Part shown: piece by piece, positions 45,723 to 55,870 of the stretch
How the letters are laid out: each line of letters starts with the position of its first letter
How positions within the stretch are numbered: position 1 is the first letter of the stretch
NCBI GenBank assembly: GCA_028386065.3
Contig: JAKUCV010001515.1
Location: 54,740-118,739 of the forward strand
Direction: 5' to 3'
Source of the DNA: Turnera subulata
Lineage: Eukaryota > Streptophyta > Magnoliopsida > Malpighiales > Passifloraceae
Length of the DNA: 64,000 bases
Made by a program: the position numbers and the translations under genes
The notes under the pieces: model-generated
Database searches by the model: none
What the model saw: only the letters and a program-made list of their open reading frames with translations
What the model was told of the DNA's origin: nothing

Positions 45723-45755
45723 GATCCACTCATCCCTATTTTCCTGTCAGTATGA

Positions 45756-47444
45756 TCAAGTTTTAGGTACCCAAACTAATTTGGGTCCTTCAGGGTTAGG
45801 CTTGGTTCCTTTCGGAACCCACACATACTTTACATGACAGTTGCCTTTCTTGAACCAACAAGACCTAATGCCATGACCAACTCTACCACAGAAATGACAG
45901 GTAATATGTGGTGCTTCAGAATGATGTGAGTGCATATGCATGTTCATCCTTGGTCTATATGGTTGACTAGACCCAACCTTAACAAATTTCATCGGTGGTC
46001 TTAGTTTGTGAAAAACCACATGGTTTGTTAAAAACCATGTGAGTAGCACCTATTCCTTCTTTCTGCACAGAATGTCTTTGCTGTCCGAGCAGAAGATTCA
46101 AACTATCTGTTCCTTTAGTGAATTTCTCAGGAGAACACTTTAGATCTTCAACACTCCTATTTAACATATCATTTTCTTTCAGCAATTTTCACAAGTAGCA
46201 ATGTTGCAAGCAATTTTCTTTTCAAGTTCATCATGAGCATTTTGGATAGCAAATTTATCAACTTTCAAAGTTTCACAAGATTTCAGAGCTTCGGTGTGAG
46301 CAAGACTAAGCTTTTCATATGTATTTCTATGAGCTTCAGCATCATATTCAAGAATCTCAATTCTTTTCTTGTATGCACTATTCTTTTTAAGTACTTGCTT
46401 ATACTTATCATGCAATTTACCAAAAGCATCTTGTAATTCATCAAAAGTAAAGTCAGGAGCATCAAATACCTCAGATTCTTATTGAGCCATCAGAAAAAGG
46501 TTCACAGCATCTTCTATTTCAGAATCGCTTTCATAATCCGAGTCATCCCAAACGACCGTAGCCCTCTTCCCTTTGGTTTTTGAAGTGTCATATCTGTTCT
46601 TCTTCTGATGTGGACATTCAGTTTTAATGTGACCAGGTCGGTTGCAGCCAAAACAGATTAGAGGATCTTTCTATGGTTTTTCAATCTTCACACCTCTAGG
46701 ACTTTTACCCTTTTGCTGCTTTTTCATCTTGAGATATCTTATAACCCTTTTGGAAAGAAGTGCCACATCAGAGTCACTGTCTTCATCACCAAATTCATGG
46801 GATTTTAAGGCTAGGTCCTTCTTCTTTGGTTCCTTGGTTTCAAGCTTGGAACCATGCACTATAAGCTTGCCAATCAGCTCATCATAGGTGAGAGTGTTCA
46901 AGTTCTGAGCTTCTTCTATGGAAGTCACCTTAGGCTCTCACTCCTTAGGTAGAGATCTAAGTACCCTTGCAACCTTCTTTCTGTGTGTGATAACCTTCCC
47001 AAGAGTTGCGAGGCTGTTGCACATAATTGTGGAGCGAGTATCCATCTCCTGTATGGTTTTACCAGAAACCATCTGAAACAGTTCATAGTCCCTCACGAGA
47101 CGAATGAGCCTTGACTCCTTTACTTGGTTTGTGCCTTCATGAGTGACACATAGAAGCCTCCAGATCTCATAGGCAGTTTCACAAGATCTGACTCTTTGAA
47201 ATTCACTCCCACTTATTCCACAAAGAAGGACATTCTCGGCTTGAGCATCAAGTTTAGTCTTTTTGAGCTCCTCTTCTGACCAGAACTGCATGTCCCTCAG
47301 TGGTCTGGCATAAGAATGCTGGACTATATTCCACATCTCCAGATCTTTGCCTTCAAGGAAGATCTTCATCCTGAACTTCCAGTAATCAAAGTTTGCACCA
47401 TCGAAGTGGGGTGCTTTGTTGATGTTATTTCCCTCATAAGCCAT
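45756..47444 (-). pseudogene. Element B gag
   Basis: 47444-46938: MAYEGNNINKAPHFDGANFD, WKFRMKIFLEGKDLEMWNIV, to VLRSLPKE and a stop; 46928-46671: EEAQNLNTLTYDELIGKLIV to RGVKIEKP and a stop; the RNA-binding knuckle region near 46650 (CFGCNRPGHIKTEC-like, with a stop just before); the coiled-coil segment 46415-46179; then a second knuckle CHFCGRVGHGIRSC intact in 46049-45756, followed by VWVPKGTKPNPEGPKLVWVP. The second knuckle is the one whose last Cys is lost in element A. Several stops, fewer than in A. Confidence 0.85.
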
Positions 47445-47477
47445 GATCTTTGCCTCTGGGTATTACTCCTTTATACT

Positions 47478-47500
47478 GAGGACGTGGCTCCGCTACCATT
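47478..47500 (-). other. Primer-binding site of element B
   Basis: Minus strand AAATGGTAGCGGAGCCACG directly after the 5' LTR; same type as in element A. Confidence 0.65.
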
Positions 47501-48066
47501 TGTTAGTCCGAATAGGCCTAAGAGAGGGGGTGAATCAGGCTACCCTTCAATCGAGGATGGTTTCTGAGTTGGTTTCTATGAAATCACTTTGGTTTCTGAG
47601 GAACCAAGTGGTTTCTTTATGACCACAAACACACAAAACTAATCAGTGTGAAATGCACAAAGGTAGAGAGAACAGAAGAGAGAAAGGTTGACACAGTGAT
47701 TTATAGTGGTTGCCCCTCACCAGGTACCTCCACTACCTAAAGGCCCTTCCTTTAGGATTTTAGAAACTCACACTAACTTAGGCTTTTGCGGGATCAGCCT
47801 TAACCGATTACAAAAACCAAGCTTTTGCAGGCTAAGCTCAAACCTTTACACACACAAGCTTTTGTAGGCTAAGCTCTAACCTTTACAAGTTTTTCCAAGG
47901 CTAAACTCTAACCTTTACACAAATCAAAACCCTGATTTGAGGACCCAGCAATACTACACTAGTCTTGCCTAAACACTCTACCCTTTGTAAGGACTTAGAG
48001 AACAAGATTAAGCACAAATTCAAAGCTCTCAAGAACAGCAAGGACACAGCAGGTATAAGCTCAAGA
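47501..48066 (-). repeat. 5' LTR of element B, gag-proximal part
   Basis: Starts TGTTAGTCCGAATAGGCC and runs to ...GCTCAAGA, where the gypsy structure begins. It continues at 59602-60228. Confidence 0.9.
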
Positions 48067-48269
48067 TGTAACGCCCCGGATTTTCATAATTTGATTTTTC
48101 GGAATTTTCAAAATTTTTATTCCAATTTTGCCCATGAGAAATTTCCGGATTTTTGGACAAGGGAATAAATTATTTTACCTTGGTTATATCGAAATTAAGT
48201 CGATGGTATGACAGGTTCGGCCTTCGTTGGGGTTTAATCGGGTTTCGGGGTTGAGAATTAAACTTTGAA

Positions 48270-48288
48270 GTAGTTTCACTGAAACTAC
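48270..48288. repeat. Palindrome in Tekay LTR
   Basis: GTAGTTTCACTGAAACTAC, nine-base arms around one base. Conserved in the inverted copy near 50768-50786. Confidence 0.85.
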
Positions 48289-48349
48289 GTCGTTTTGGAG
48301 TTTAAAAAAAAAAACTAACTGGTCAACAAGGCGGGTTGACCGTGCCCAG

Positions 48350-48369
48350 CCGAACGACGTGTCGTTCGG
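48350..48369. repeat. 20-bp palindrome in Tekay LTR
   Basis: CCGAACGACGTGTCGTTCGG, arms of nine bases. The other copies read CCGAACGACGCGTCGTTCGG (50681-50700) and CCGAACGATGCATCGTTCGG (58594-58613), both perfect palindromes with different centres. Confidence 0.85.
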
Positions 48370-50099
48370 GCTGGCGGGTCAAACCCTAATGCCTCCTCTT
48401 CTTTTTCCTTCCTTCTTTTCCTTTTCTTCTTTCTCTCATTTCTTCTCACGCCGCCGACCCCTTCTCCCACTCTCTCTCCCTCTCTTTCTCTCTCGCCGTC
48501 ACCAACATCTCTTTCACCTCCCTCGAAACCACCGCCACCACCTTTCTTCTCTTCCTCCGTTACCCCACCCTTGCCTCCTCTTCGTTTCGCCGCCATCTAC
48601 ACCGGGATCGGGTCGCGTCTGACGAGGACGAACGGCAGGAAGCCGAGGTCGGGCTCGGGGTTCCACGGTCGTTGCTGGTAAGCCTCGCCGTCCTCCTCTT
48701 CCTTCTTCCATTGTCTTTGTTTCTCTTTGGCCGGTTGTCTAATCGGGTTGGCTTTGTTGGTGTTGATGGTGTCTGGTGCTGTTGCTCCGATTGGGATTGC
48801 CGGCGGTGTGGTGGTGTTTGGGTTGTTGTGTTGTTTCAGGTCGGATTGGTGGCGGGTTGTTGGGTGGTTGTCGCGCCGTGGACGGTGGCGGGTTTGCTTG
48901 GGTGCGTGTCGGGGTTCTACTCGCCGGTGTTGGTGGTGTGTTCCGGAAGTGAGTGTGAGTTCTTGGGTTCGCTGTTATTCAACGGATCCAGACAGATCCG
49001 GTTGTGGGCAGCAGGTTCAATTTCCGGTAAGTTTCCGGTCCTCTTTCTTGTTTCGGATTTTTCTTTGGTCTGTGGATTCGTTGAGATGATTGGTTCGGGT
49101 ATTTGTTTGTTGTTCTGGATGTGGCAGTGTTGTTGGAATTGAGTTGGGCAGCTTGGTGATTTCCGGCGAGATTCACCAGAATCCGACGAGGCTCGGGAAT
49201 TTTCCGGCGAAGGCTCAGGTTTTTGTTCCGGCACTTAACGGTATTACTTGGTTGTGTAATTTGTATTCATTCATGGCTTGTACCTTTAATTTCGGATTGG
49301 GTTATGTATTATTGTTAATGTACATAATAGAAGTCGAGGACGGGAATTATGTGGAACATAACCGGGAATTTACCGACACGGGTAGAACCAAAGGCCGGGA
49401 ATCTTCGGGCTCGGATTGACCTTGGACTTAAGTAACGGGCTTTGAGCCCAATCCTATACTTGGTTAATTAAGGACTTAAGGAAGTGGGCCTTAGGCCCGG
49501 AAAATTAGAATTGGACTTAGATTGGACTTTAGGCCGGAAACCGTTAAGAACATAATGAGTGGGCCATAGGCCCGGGAACTACTCTTGGACTTAGTTGGGC
49601 TTAAGCCCGGTGAACCTTAGGTCCCGATACTCGGAGTTTAGGTGAGAGAACATCATGTCGGGTTTAGACCCGGGAATTTCATAATTGGCTAACTAGGGAC
49701 GGGTTTAACTCGGTTGAGCATTTAGGGAACATGCATGCACGTTTTTATTGTAATTGTTTGTAATTTGTTGTGTGTACTGGTATTCAGGCACGGGTAACAC
49801 CTCGGGAGCTGGAGGATCTGTTTTGGGAAAGGCTCCACAGGACAATCGTCGTTGAGGTGACTTTATACGTCTTTTTATGTTTGTATGCATGAGCTTGTTG
49901 GATTGGTCTGTTTGAGTTGCTTGCCTGTTTGCTAACATGCTGTGATCTGTATTGTGTGCCTATGTCTTACTGTTTGCTTTGAGCATGGATATTTAGATTG
50001 TTATGGAGATAACATGTGGTGTGATTTTGGATAACTTGTGTGATATGCTGTGGGTCAGAGACCCGGATGTTTGTTTGAGATATGAATACACACAACCCT

Positions 50100-50152
50100 T
50101 GATCCTTGTGTGTATTCTCATAAGATAACATGGAGATAACATGTTTGTTTGA
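50100..50152. other. Filler DNA at inverted-copy junction
   Basis: Made of short copies of nearby sequence: TTGTGTGTATTCTCATA (inverted copy of 50080-50096), GGAGATAACATG (as at 50004-50015) and TGTTTGTTTGAG (as at 50069-50080). This is the signature of template-switching repair synthesis. Confidence 0.7.
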
Positions 50153-50988
50153 GCAAACCCGCCACCGTCCACGGCGCGACAACCACCCAACAACCCGCCA
50201 CCAATCCGACCTGAAACAACACAACAACCCAAACACCACCACACCGCCGGCAATCCCAACTGGAGCAACAGCACCAGACACCATCAACACCAACAAAGCC
50301 AACCTGATTAGACAACCGGCCAAAGAGAAACAAAGACAAAGGAAGAAGGAAGAGGAGGACGGCGAGGCTTACCAGCAACGACTGTGGAACCCCGAGCCCA
50401 ACCTCGGCTTCCTGCCGTTCGTCCTCGTCAGACGCGACCCTGTCCCGGTGTAGATGGCGGCGAAACGAAGAGGAGGCAAGGGTGGGGTAACGGCAGAAGA
50501 GAAGAAAGGTGGCGGCGGTGGTTTCGAGGGAGGGGAAAGAGATGTTGGTGAGGGCGAGAGAGAAAGAGAGGGAGAGAGAGAGGGAGAAGGGGTCGGCGGC
50601 GTGAGAAGAAAAGAGAGAAAGAAGAAAAGGAAAAGAAGGAAGGAAAAAGAAGAGGAGGCATTAGGGTTTGACCCGCCAGCCCGAACGACGCGTCGTTCGG
50701 CTGGGCGCGGCCAACCCGCCTTGTTGACCAGTTATTTTTTTTTGTTTTTTAAAACTCCAAAACGACGTAGTTTCAGTGAAACTACTTCAAAGTTTAATTC
50801 TCAACCCCGAAACCCGATTAAACCCCAAAGAAGGCCGAACCCGTCATACCATCGACTTAATTCCGATATAACCAAGGTAAAATAATTTATTCCCTTGTCC
50901 AAAAATCCGGAAATTCCTCAAGGGCAAAACTGGAATAAAAATTTTAAAAATTCCAAAAAATCAAATTATGAAAATCCGGGGCGTTACA
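50153..50988 (-). repeat. Inner copy, truncated 3' LTR
   Basis: Begins on the minus strand with TGTAACGCCCC at 50988 and matches LTR positions 1 to about 831, then breaks at 50153. Preceded by the polypurine-like AAGTGGGGTAGAAC (51003-50989). Confidence 0.85.
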
Positions 50989-51040
50989 GTTCTACCCCAC
51001 TTAAGGAAATTTCGTCCTCGAAATTACAAGATAAGAAACA

Positions 51041-54000
51041 TCAAAACAAATGGGGATACTGCTCCCGCATATGGGACTCAACCTCCCATGTAGCCTCATT
51101 CGGAGAATGACGGCTCCATCTGACCCGAACCATGGGAATAACACGACTCCTCAACTGTCGCTCCTCCCGAGCTAGAATCTCAACCGGCTCCTCCACATAG
51201 GTCAAATCCTCAGAAACCTCCACCTCTGTCGGGGATACAACATGACTAGGATCAGATCGATAATGCCTCAACATCGAAACATGGAATACATCATGTATGC
51301 GCGATAGCTTCTCCGGTAGAGCCAACCTGTAGGCCAGCGGACCAATCCGCTCCATGATCTCATAAGGACCAATATAACGAGGGCTCAACTTGCCCTTCCT
51401 CCCAAACTGGATAACACCTCTCCAGGGAGCAACACGGAGGAAAACTCTGTCACCTACATTGTACTCCATCTCCCGACGATGCTTATCGGCAAAACTCTTT
51501 TGCCGGTCCTGAGCAGCTCTCATACACTGCTTAACCACCTCGATCTGATCAACAGTCTCCTGGACTAGGTCCGGACCAATCACCTGTCTCAGACCTTCCT
51601 CATTCCAACAGATCGGACTACGACACTTCCGCCCATACAAAGCCTCATAAGGCGCCATACCGATACTAGAGTGATATCCGTTGTTATAAGCAAACTCAAC
51701 CGACGGTAATGTCTCATCCCAAGAACCACTAAAATTGAGCACACAGGCTCTAAGCATATCCACTAGTGTCTGAATAGTCCTCTCTGACTGCCCATCGGTC
51801 TGCGGATGGAATGCAGTACTGAAATTCAGCTTAGTACCCAAAGCTGACTGCAAGCTCTTCCAGAAGTGGGAAGTAAACCTCGGATCCCTGTCCGACACAA
51901 TGGATAGTGGAACTCCATGTAGACGGACAATACCCGAAACATACAACCTCGCCAGCTTATTCATTGTATCCGTCTACTGAATCGGTAGGAAATGAGCTGA
52001 CTTGGTCAACCTGTCAATAATGACCCAGATGGCATCATGTCGACCCCGGGTCCTCGGTAACCCTATCACAAAGTCCATAGTAATATGCTCCCACTTCCAC
52101 TGCGGAATGGTCAAAGATCTCAACTTGCCGGCAGGAGCCTGATGCTCGGCTTTCACCTGCTGACAAGTCATACAACGAGCCACAAACTCCGCAACATCCT
52201 TCTACATCCCGGGCCACCAATAATGACTCTTCAGGTTCTGGTACATTTTGGTGCTACCAGGATGCATAGCATATGGCGCATTATGCGCTTCATCCATAAT
52301 CCATCTCCTCAAATCATCGACATCCGAAACACACAACCGATCACCGGTCATCAAAGCACCATCCTCCCGGACATAGAAACTAGAACTCTCTCCACCGAGA
52401 GCCTTATCCCGCAACTCTGCTAGATGAGGATCTCCATACTGCAACTCCATAATCTTATCCCTCAAGGTCGGCCGGATGCTCAAACTGGAAAGCAACGCCC
52501 CAGTAACATCTACCTCCAACTGTGCATCCAGCGACCTCAGCTCCACCAAGGAAGGCAAAGCATAAGAAACTGAGTCCTCATCCGCAGAAGCCACTCTCTT
52601 CCGGCTTAATGCATCTGCAACAACATTGGCCTTGCCCGGATGGTACTCGATAGTACAATCATAATCCTTCAGAAGCTCAATCCAGCGTCTCTGCCTCATA
52701 TTAAGCTCCCTTTGGGTCATGATGTACTTCAAACTCTTGTGATCCGTGAAAATCCGACACTTCTCACCGTACAGATGGTGTCTCCAAATCTTTAGAGCAA
52801 AGATCACAGCAGCTAACTCCATATCATGGGTCGGATAGTTCCTCTCAAGAGTTCTCAACTGCCTGGAGGCATAAGCAATCACCCGACCCTCCTGCATCAA
52901 AACACATCCCAAGCCCAGACCAGAAGCATCACTGAGCACCGTGTACTCCACTCCGGGTCTCGGAACAGTCAAAACCGGTGCAAAAGTCAACCGACTCTTC
53001 AACTCCTCAAAACTCTTCTGACAACCGTCATCCTAAACAAAAGCACAGTCTTTCCTCAACAGCTTAGTCATGGGACCTGCTATTAAGGAAAAACCCTCAA
53101 TAAACCTCCGGTAGTAACCAGCAATTCCAAGGAAACTCCGTATCTCAGATACACTCTTCGGTGGCTCCCAATCCATGACTACCTTAATCTTGGCCGGATC
53201 CACCTTAATGCCCTCACCGGACACAATATGCCCAAGAAATGCGACCTCATCCAGCCAAAACTCACACTTACTGAGCTTGGCATAGAGCTGCTCTTCTCTC
53301 AACCTCTGCAAAACCTGTCTCAAGTGGTCCTCATGTTCGGCCTTACTACTCGAGTAGACCAAGATATCATCAATGAACACTACCACAAACCGGTCCAGAA
53401 ATTCATGGAAGACCTACTGCATCATACACATGAACACTGCCGGTGCATTCGTCAGCCCAAAAAGAACAACCACAAACTCATAATGACCATACCGAGTGCG
53501 GAATGCAGTCTTCGGTATGTCCTGCTCTGCAATCCGAACCTGATGGTAACCAGAACGCAAATCAATCTTCGAAAACACGGATGCACCCTGCAACTGATCG
53601 AACAAGTCATCGATCCTAGGCAAAGGATACTTGTTCTTCACAGTCACCTTGTTCAACTGCCTATAGTCTACACACATCCGCATACTGCCATCCTTCTTCT
53701 TCACAAACAAGACCGGGGCACCCCAAGGTGAGATGCTCGGTCTAATGAAACCCTTATCCAACAACTCCTCCAGTTGCTTCTTCAACTCCTGAAGTTCTGC
53801 CGGAGCCATTCTGTAGGGCGGTATAGAAATAGGTGCAACCCCCGGTACCAAGTCAACTGTATACTCCACCTCCCACTCCGGAGGCAACCCAGGTAAATCA
53901 TCAGGAAATACATCGGGAAACTCCCGCACAATAGGAATATCCTCCACACCAGGTACTGGTACCGAAGGATCGACCACATGAGCAAGAAAGGCATCACAAC

Positions 54001-54109
54001 CCTCTCGGATCATCCTGAAAGCCTGGATGGCCGAGATACAGCACGCCGATAGAACTCTTTGTTCTCCAACAAACACCATTCTACGCCCCAACAAGGAAGA
54101 TAAGGACAC
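51041..54109 (-). pseudogene. Tekay-like pol: RT, RNase H, integrase, chromodomain
   Basis: One minus-strand frame, continuous with gag. [48 protein letters not shown], a TAG at 53414, then the catalytic [10 protein letters not shown] (53386). RNase [48 protein letters not shown]. Integrase: the H2C2 zinc region ([20 protein letters not shown] then CMTCQQVKA) with a TAG at 52202, core [19 protein letters not shown] and HPQTDGQSERTIQ, a TAG at 51974, GPYEIMERIGPLAYRLALP, and a C-terminal chromodomain-like stretch with VRWSRHSPNEATWEVE. A chromodomain with about 3-kb LTRs points to the Tekay/Del clade. Stops at 54110, 53414, 53033, 52202 and 51974 are all in frame; I find no frameshift. Confidence 0.92.
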
Positions 54110-55723
54110 TTACCTGGCCCGACAATCAACTACTGCTTGGTGTCTGGACAACCAGTCCATGCCTAAGATAACATCAAACTCTCCTAAATCCATGACAGCA
54201 AGATCAGAAGGAAAACTCTCACTATCATACTCTATCGACACATCTCTACAAACTCGATCAACAACTACTATATCTCCAGTGGGTAAACAGACTCTTAGGG
54301 GTCTACTAAGGTTATCATCCTCTTTGTTATGAGTGGTCATGAATGCACGTGATACAAAAGAATGTGTTGAACCTGGATCAACTAAAGCATGTGCAAACTG
54401 ACCAAAAACCATAAAGGTACCTGCTATGACCTCTGGAGCATCAGCAGCCTCCTCCCGGGTGATGGCATAAACCGTAGGAGCTGCAGCAGACTGAGTCGCA
54501 CCCCCGCGGTTCGGAGTTCCAAGACCCCCACGACCTCGACCCTGCTGTCCGCCACCCCTGTTCGGACCAGAAGAAATGGCACCACTAGCCACGGAACTCT
54601 GGACTGTATACTGAGAACCACTGCCACCATTATCCCTCATCCACTTGTAGCAAGATGACTTCTGGTGTCCCGGTGTATTACAATACCAGCATGTACCCGA
54701 GAACCGTGCCGAGAAACCCCGTCCCTGAGAGCCAGAATGATAGGACCGTCCTCCCGAGGATCTGCTTGGTCCACCTTGATAACTCTGCCCTTGGAATTTC
54801 TTCGAACCCTGGTAAGAAGAACCCTGACAACCAGAATAACCTGCACCACCGGCATCAGAAAATTGCCTATTCTGTCCTGAAGCAGATGACTGCTTCCTCT
54901 GCTCAGCTGCCCGAGCCTCCTTCCCAATCAATTGAACTCTCTCAGCATCAAAAGCAGCGGCACAAACTACCTCCCAAGTCTTGTGCCCTCCACCAGCCAC
55001 AGCTAACGCCAACTCAGTACGTAAGCCGTTAACAAACCGCCTACACTTGGTCACCTCATCGGGCACAAACTCCCTTGCATAAGAGAGAAGGATACTGAAC
55101 CGGATCCTGAAAGCTGATACAGTCTCATCTAGTCCCTGCTTCACCTCAAGAAAATGCTTCTTCTGCTCCTCCAGAAAACCAACACTAAGGAACTCCTTGT
55201 AGAATTTCTCCTTGAAATCCTCCCAAGGCATCTCCACAGGCTTCGGTAAGTCGGCCACAAGTTCCTGCCACCAAGTCAATGCATACCCTGTGAACTTGTG
55301 TGCCGCAAATCAGGCTCTCTGCTCAGGAGCACATGTGAACTTCTCCAGAACATTCTCCACCTGGCGAAACCAATCATCAAACTCCTTGGCTTTGCCCTCT
55401 TCATCTGAGAATTCCTTCACTGCAGACTTATCCATGTGTTTGTAACCACTCTCCATACCACCTGCTACAGCAGGTGCTACCGGCTGGGCACCCTGCTGCT
55501 GCTGCTGAAACTGCTGGAACTGCTGCCACTGCAGAAAGGCCTGATACTGCTGGAACGCTGGGTCCACAACAGGTGGTACAACGTTCTGTCCTCCACCACC
55601 TGCAGCATTATTCTCAGCTGCATTATTGTTCCCCTGACCAACGGGAACTAGCATCACCGACACATTGTCGAAGACATGAGTAGCAGCGTCATCCTCAGCA
55701 TTGTGCTGCCCCTGGTGATCCAT
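54110..55723 (-). pseudogene. Tekay-like gag-protease
   Basis: 55723-55310: MDHQGQHNAEDDAATHVFDN, a Gln-rich linker, then KEFSDEEGKAKEFDDWFRQV, and a TGA at 55310 (probably an Arg CGA changed to TGA). 55279-54110: WWQELVADLPKPVEMPWEDF, the retrotransposon gag core (FKEKFYKEFLSVGFLEEQKK), an RGG-rich region, the zinc knuckle CWYCNTPGHQKSSC, and the protease with ALVDPGSTHSFVS and VILGMDWLSRHQAVVDCRAR, then a TAA (54110). Gag packages the RNA, and the protease would cleave the polyprotein. Same frame as pol throughout. Confidence 0.9.
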
Positions 55724-55844
55724 ATCAACGCCTATATGAATGCAAATGAGTCAAAAACATTTTTTTAAAATCATAAATCCGGAAACAGGCTTAAACACAG
55801 AGTTCATTTTGCAAACAAAGTTTTAAAACACTTTAAAACCAAGG

Positions 55845-55870
55845 ATCTGAAGCCTGCTCTGCTACCAAGC
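55845..55870 (-). other. Primer-binding site of inner Tekay copy
   Basis: Minus strand TTGGTAGCAGAGCAGGC just after the LTR's terminal TTTCA, resembling the initiator-Met tRNA site TGGTATCAGAGC. Confidence 0.7.

Larger units (their letters stand above)
48067..50099 (+). repeat. Outer plus-strand LTR, 5' two-thirds
   Basis: Matches the reverse complement of 56860-58640 and of 50153-50988. Contains two palindromes (48270-48288 and 48350-48369) and open frames such as 48672-49142 that reflect G/T-rich composition, not genes. Confidence 0.85.

Noticed and set aside
48672..49142. 156-codon plus-strand ORF and overlapping ORFs in the Tekay LTR
   Set aside because: Same sequence recurs in inverted copies with different reading lengths; composition is Gly/Val/Cys-rich from G/T-rich DNA, with no domain.
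50454..50885. 143-codon Lys/Glu/Gly-rich plus-strand ORF
   Set aside because: It is the antisense of the LTR's pyrimidine-rich leader; low complexity, not a gene.
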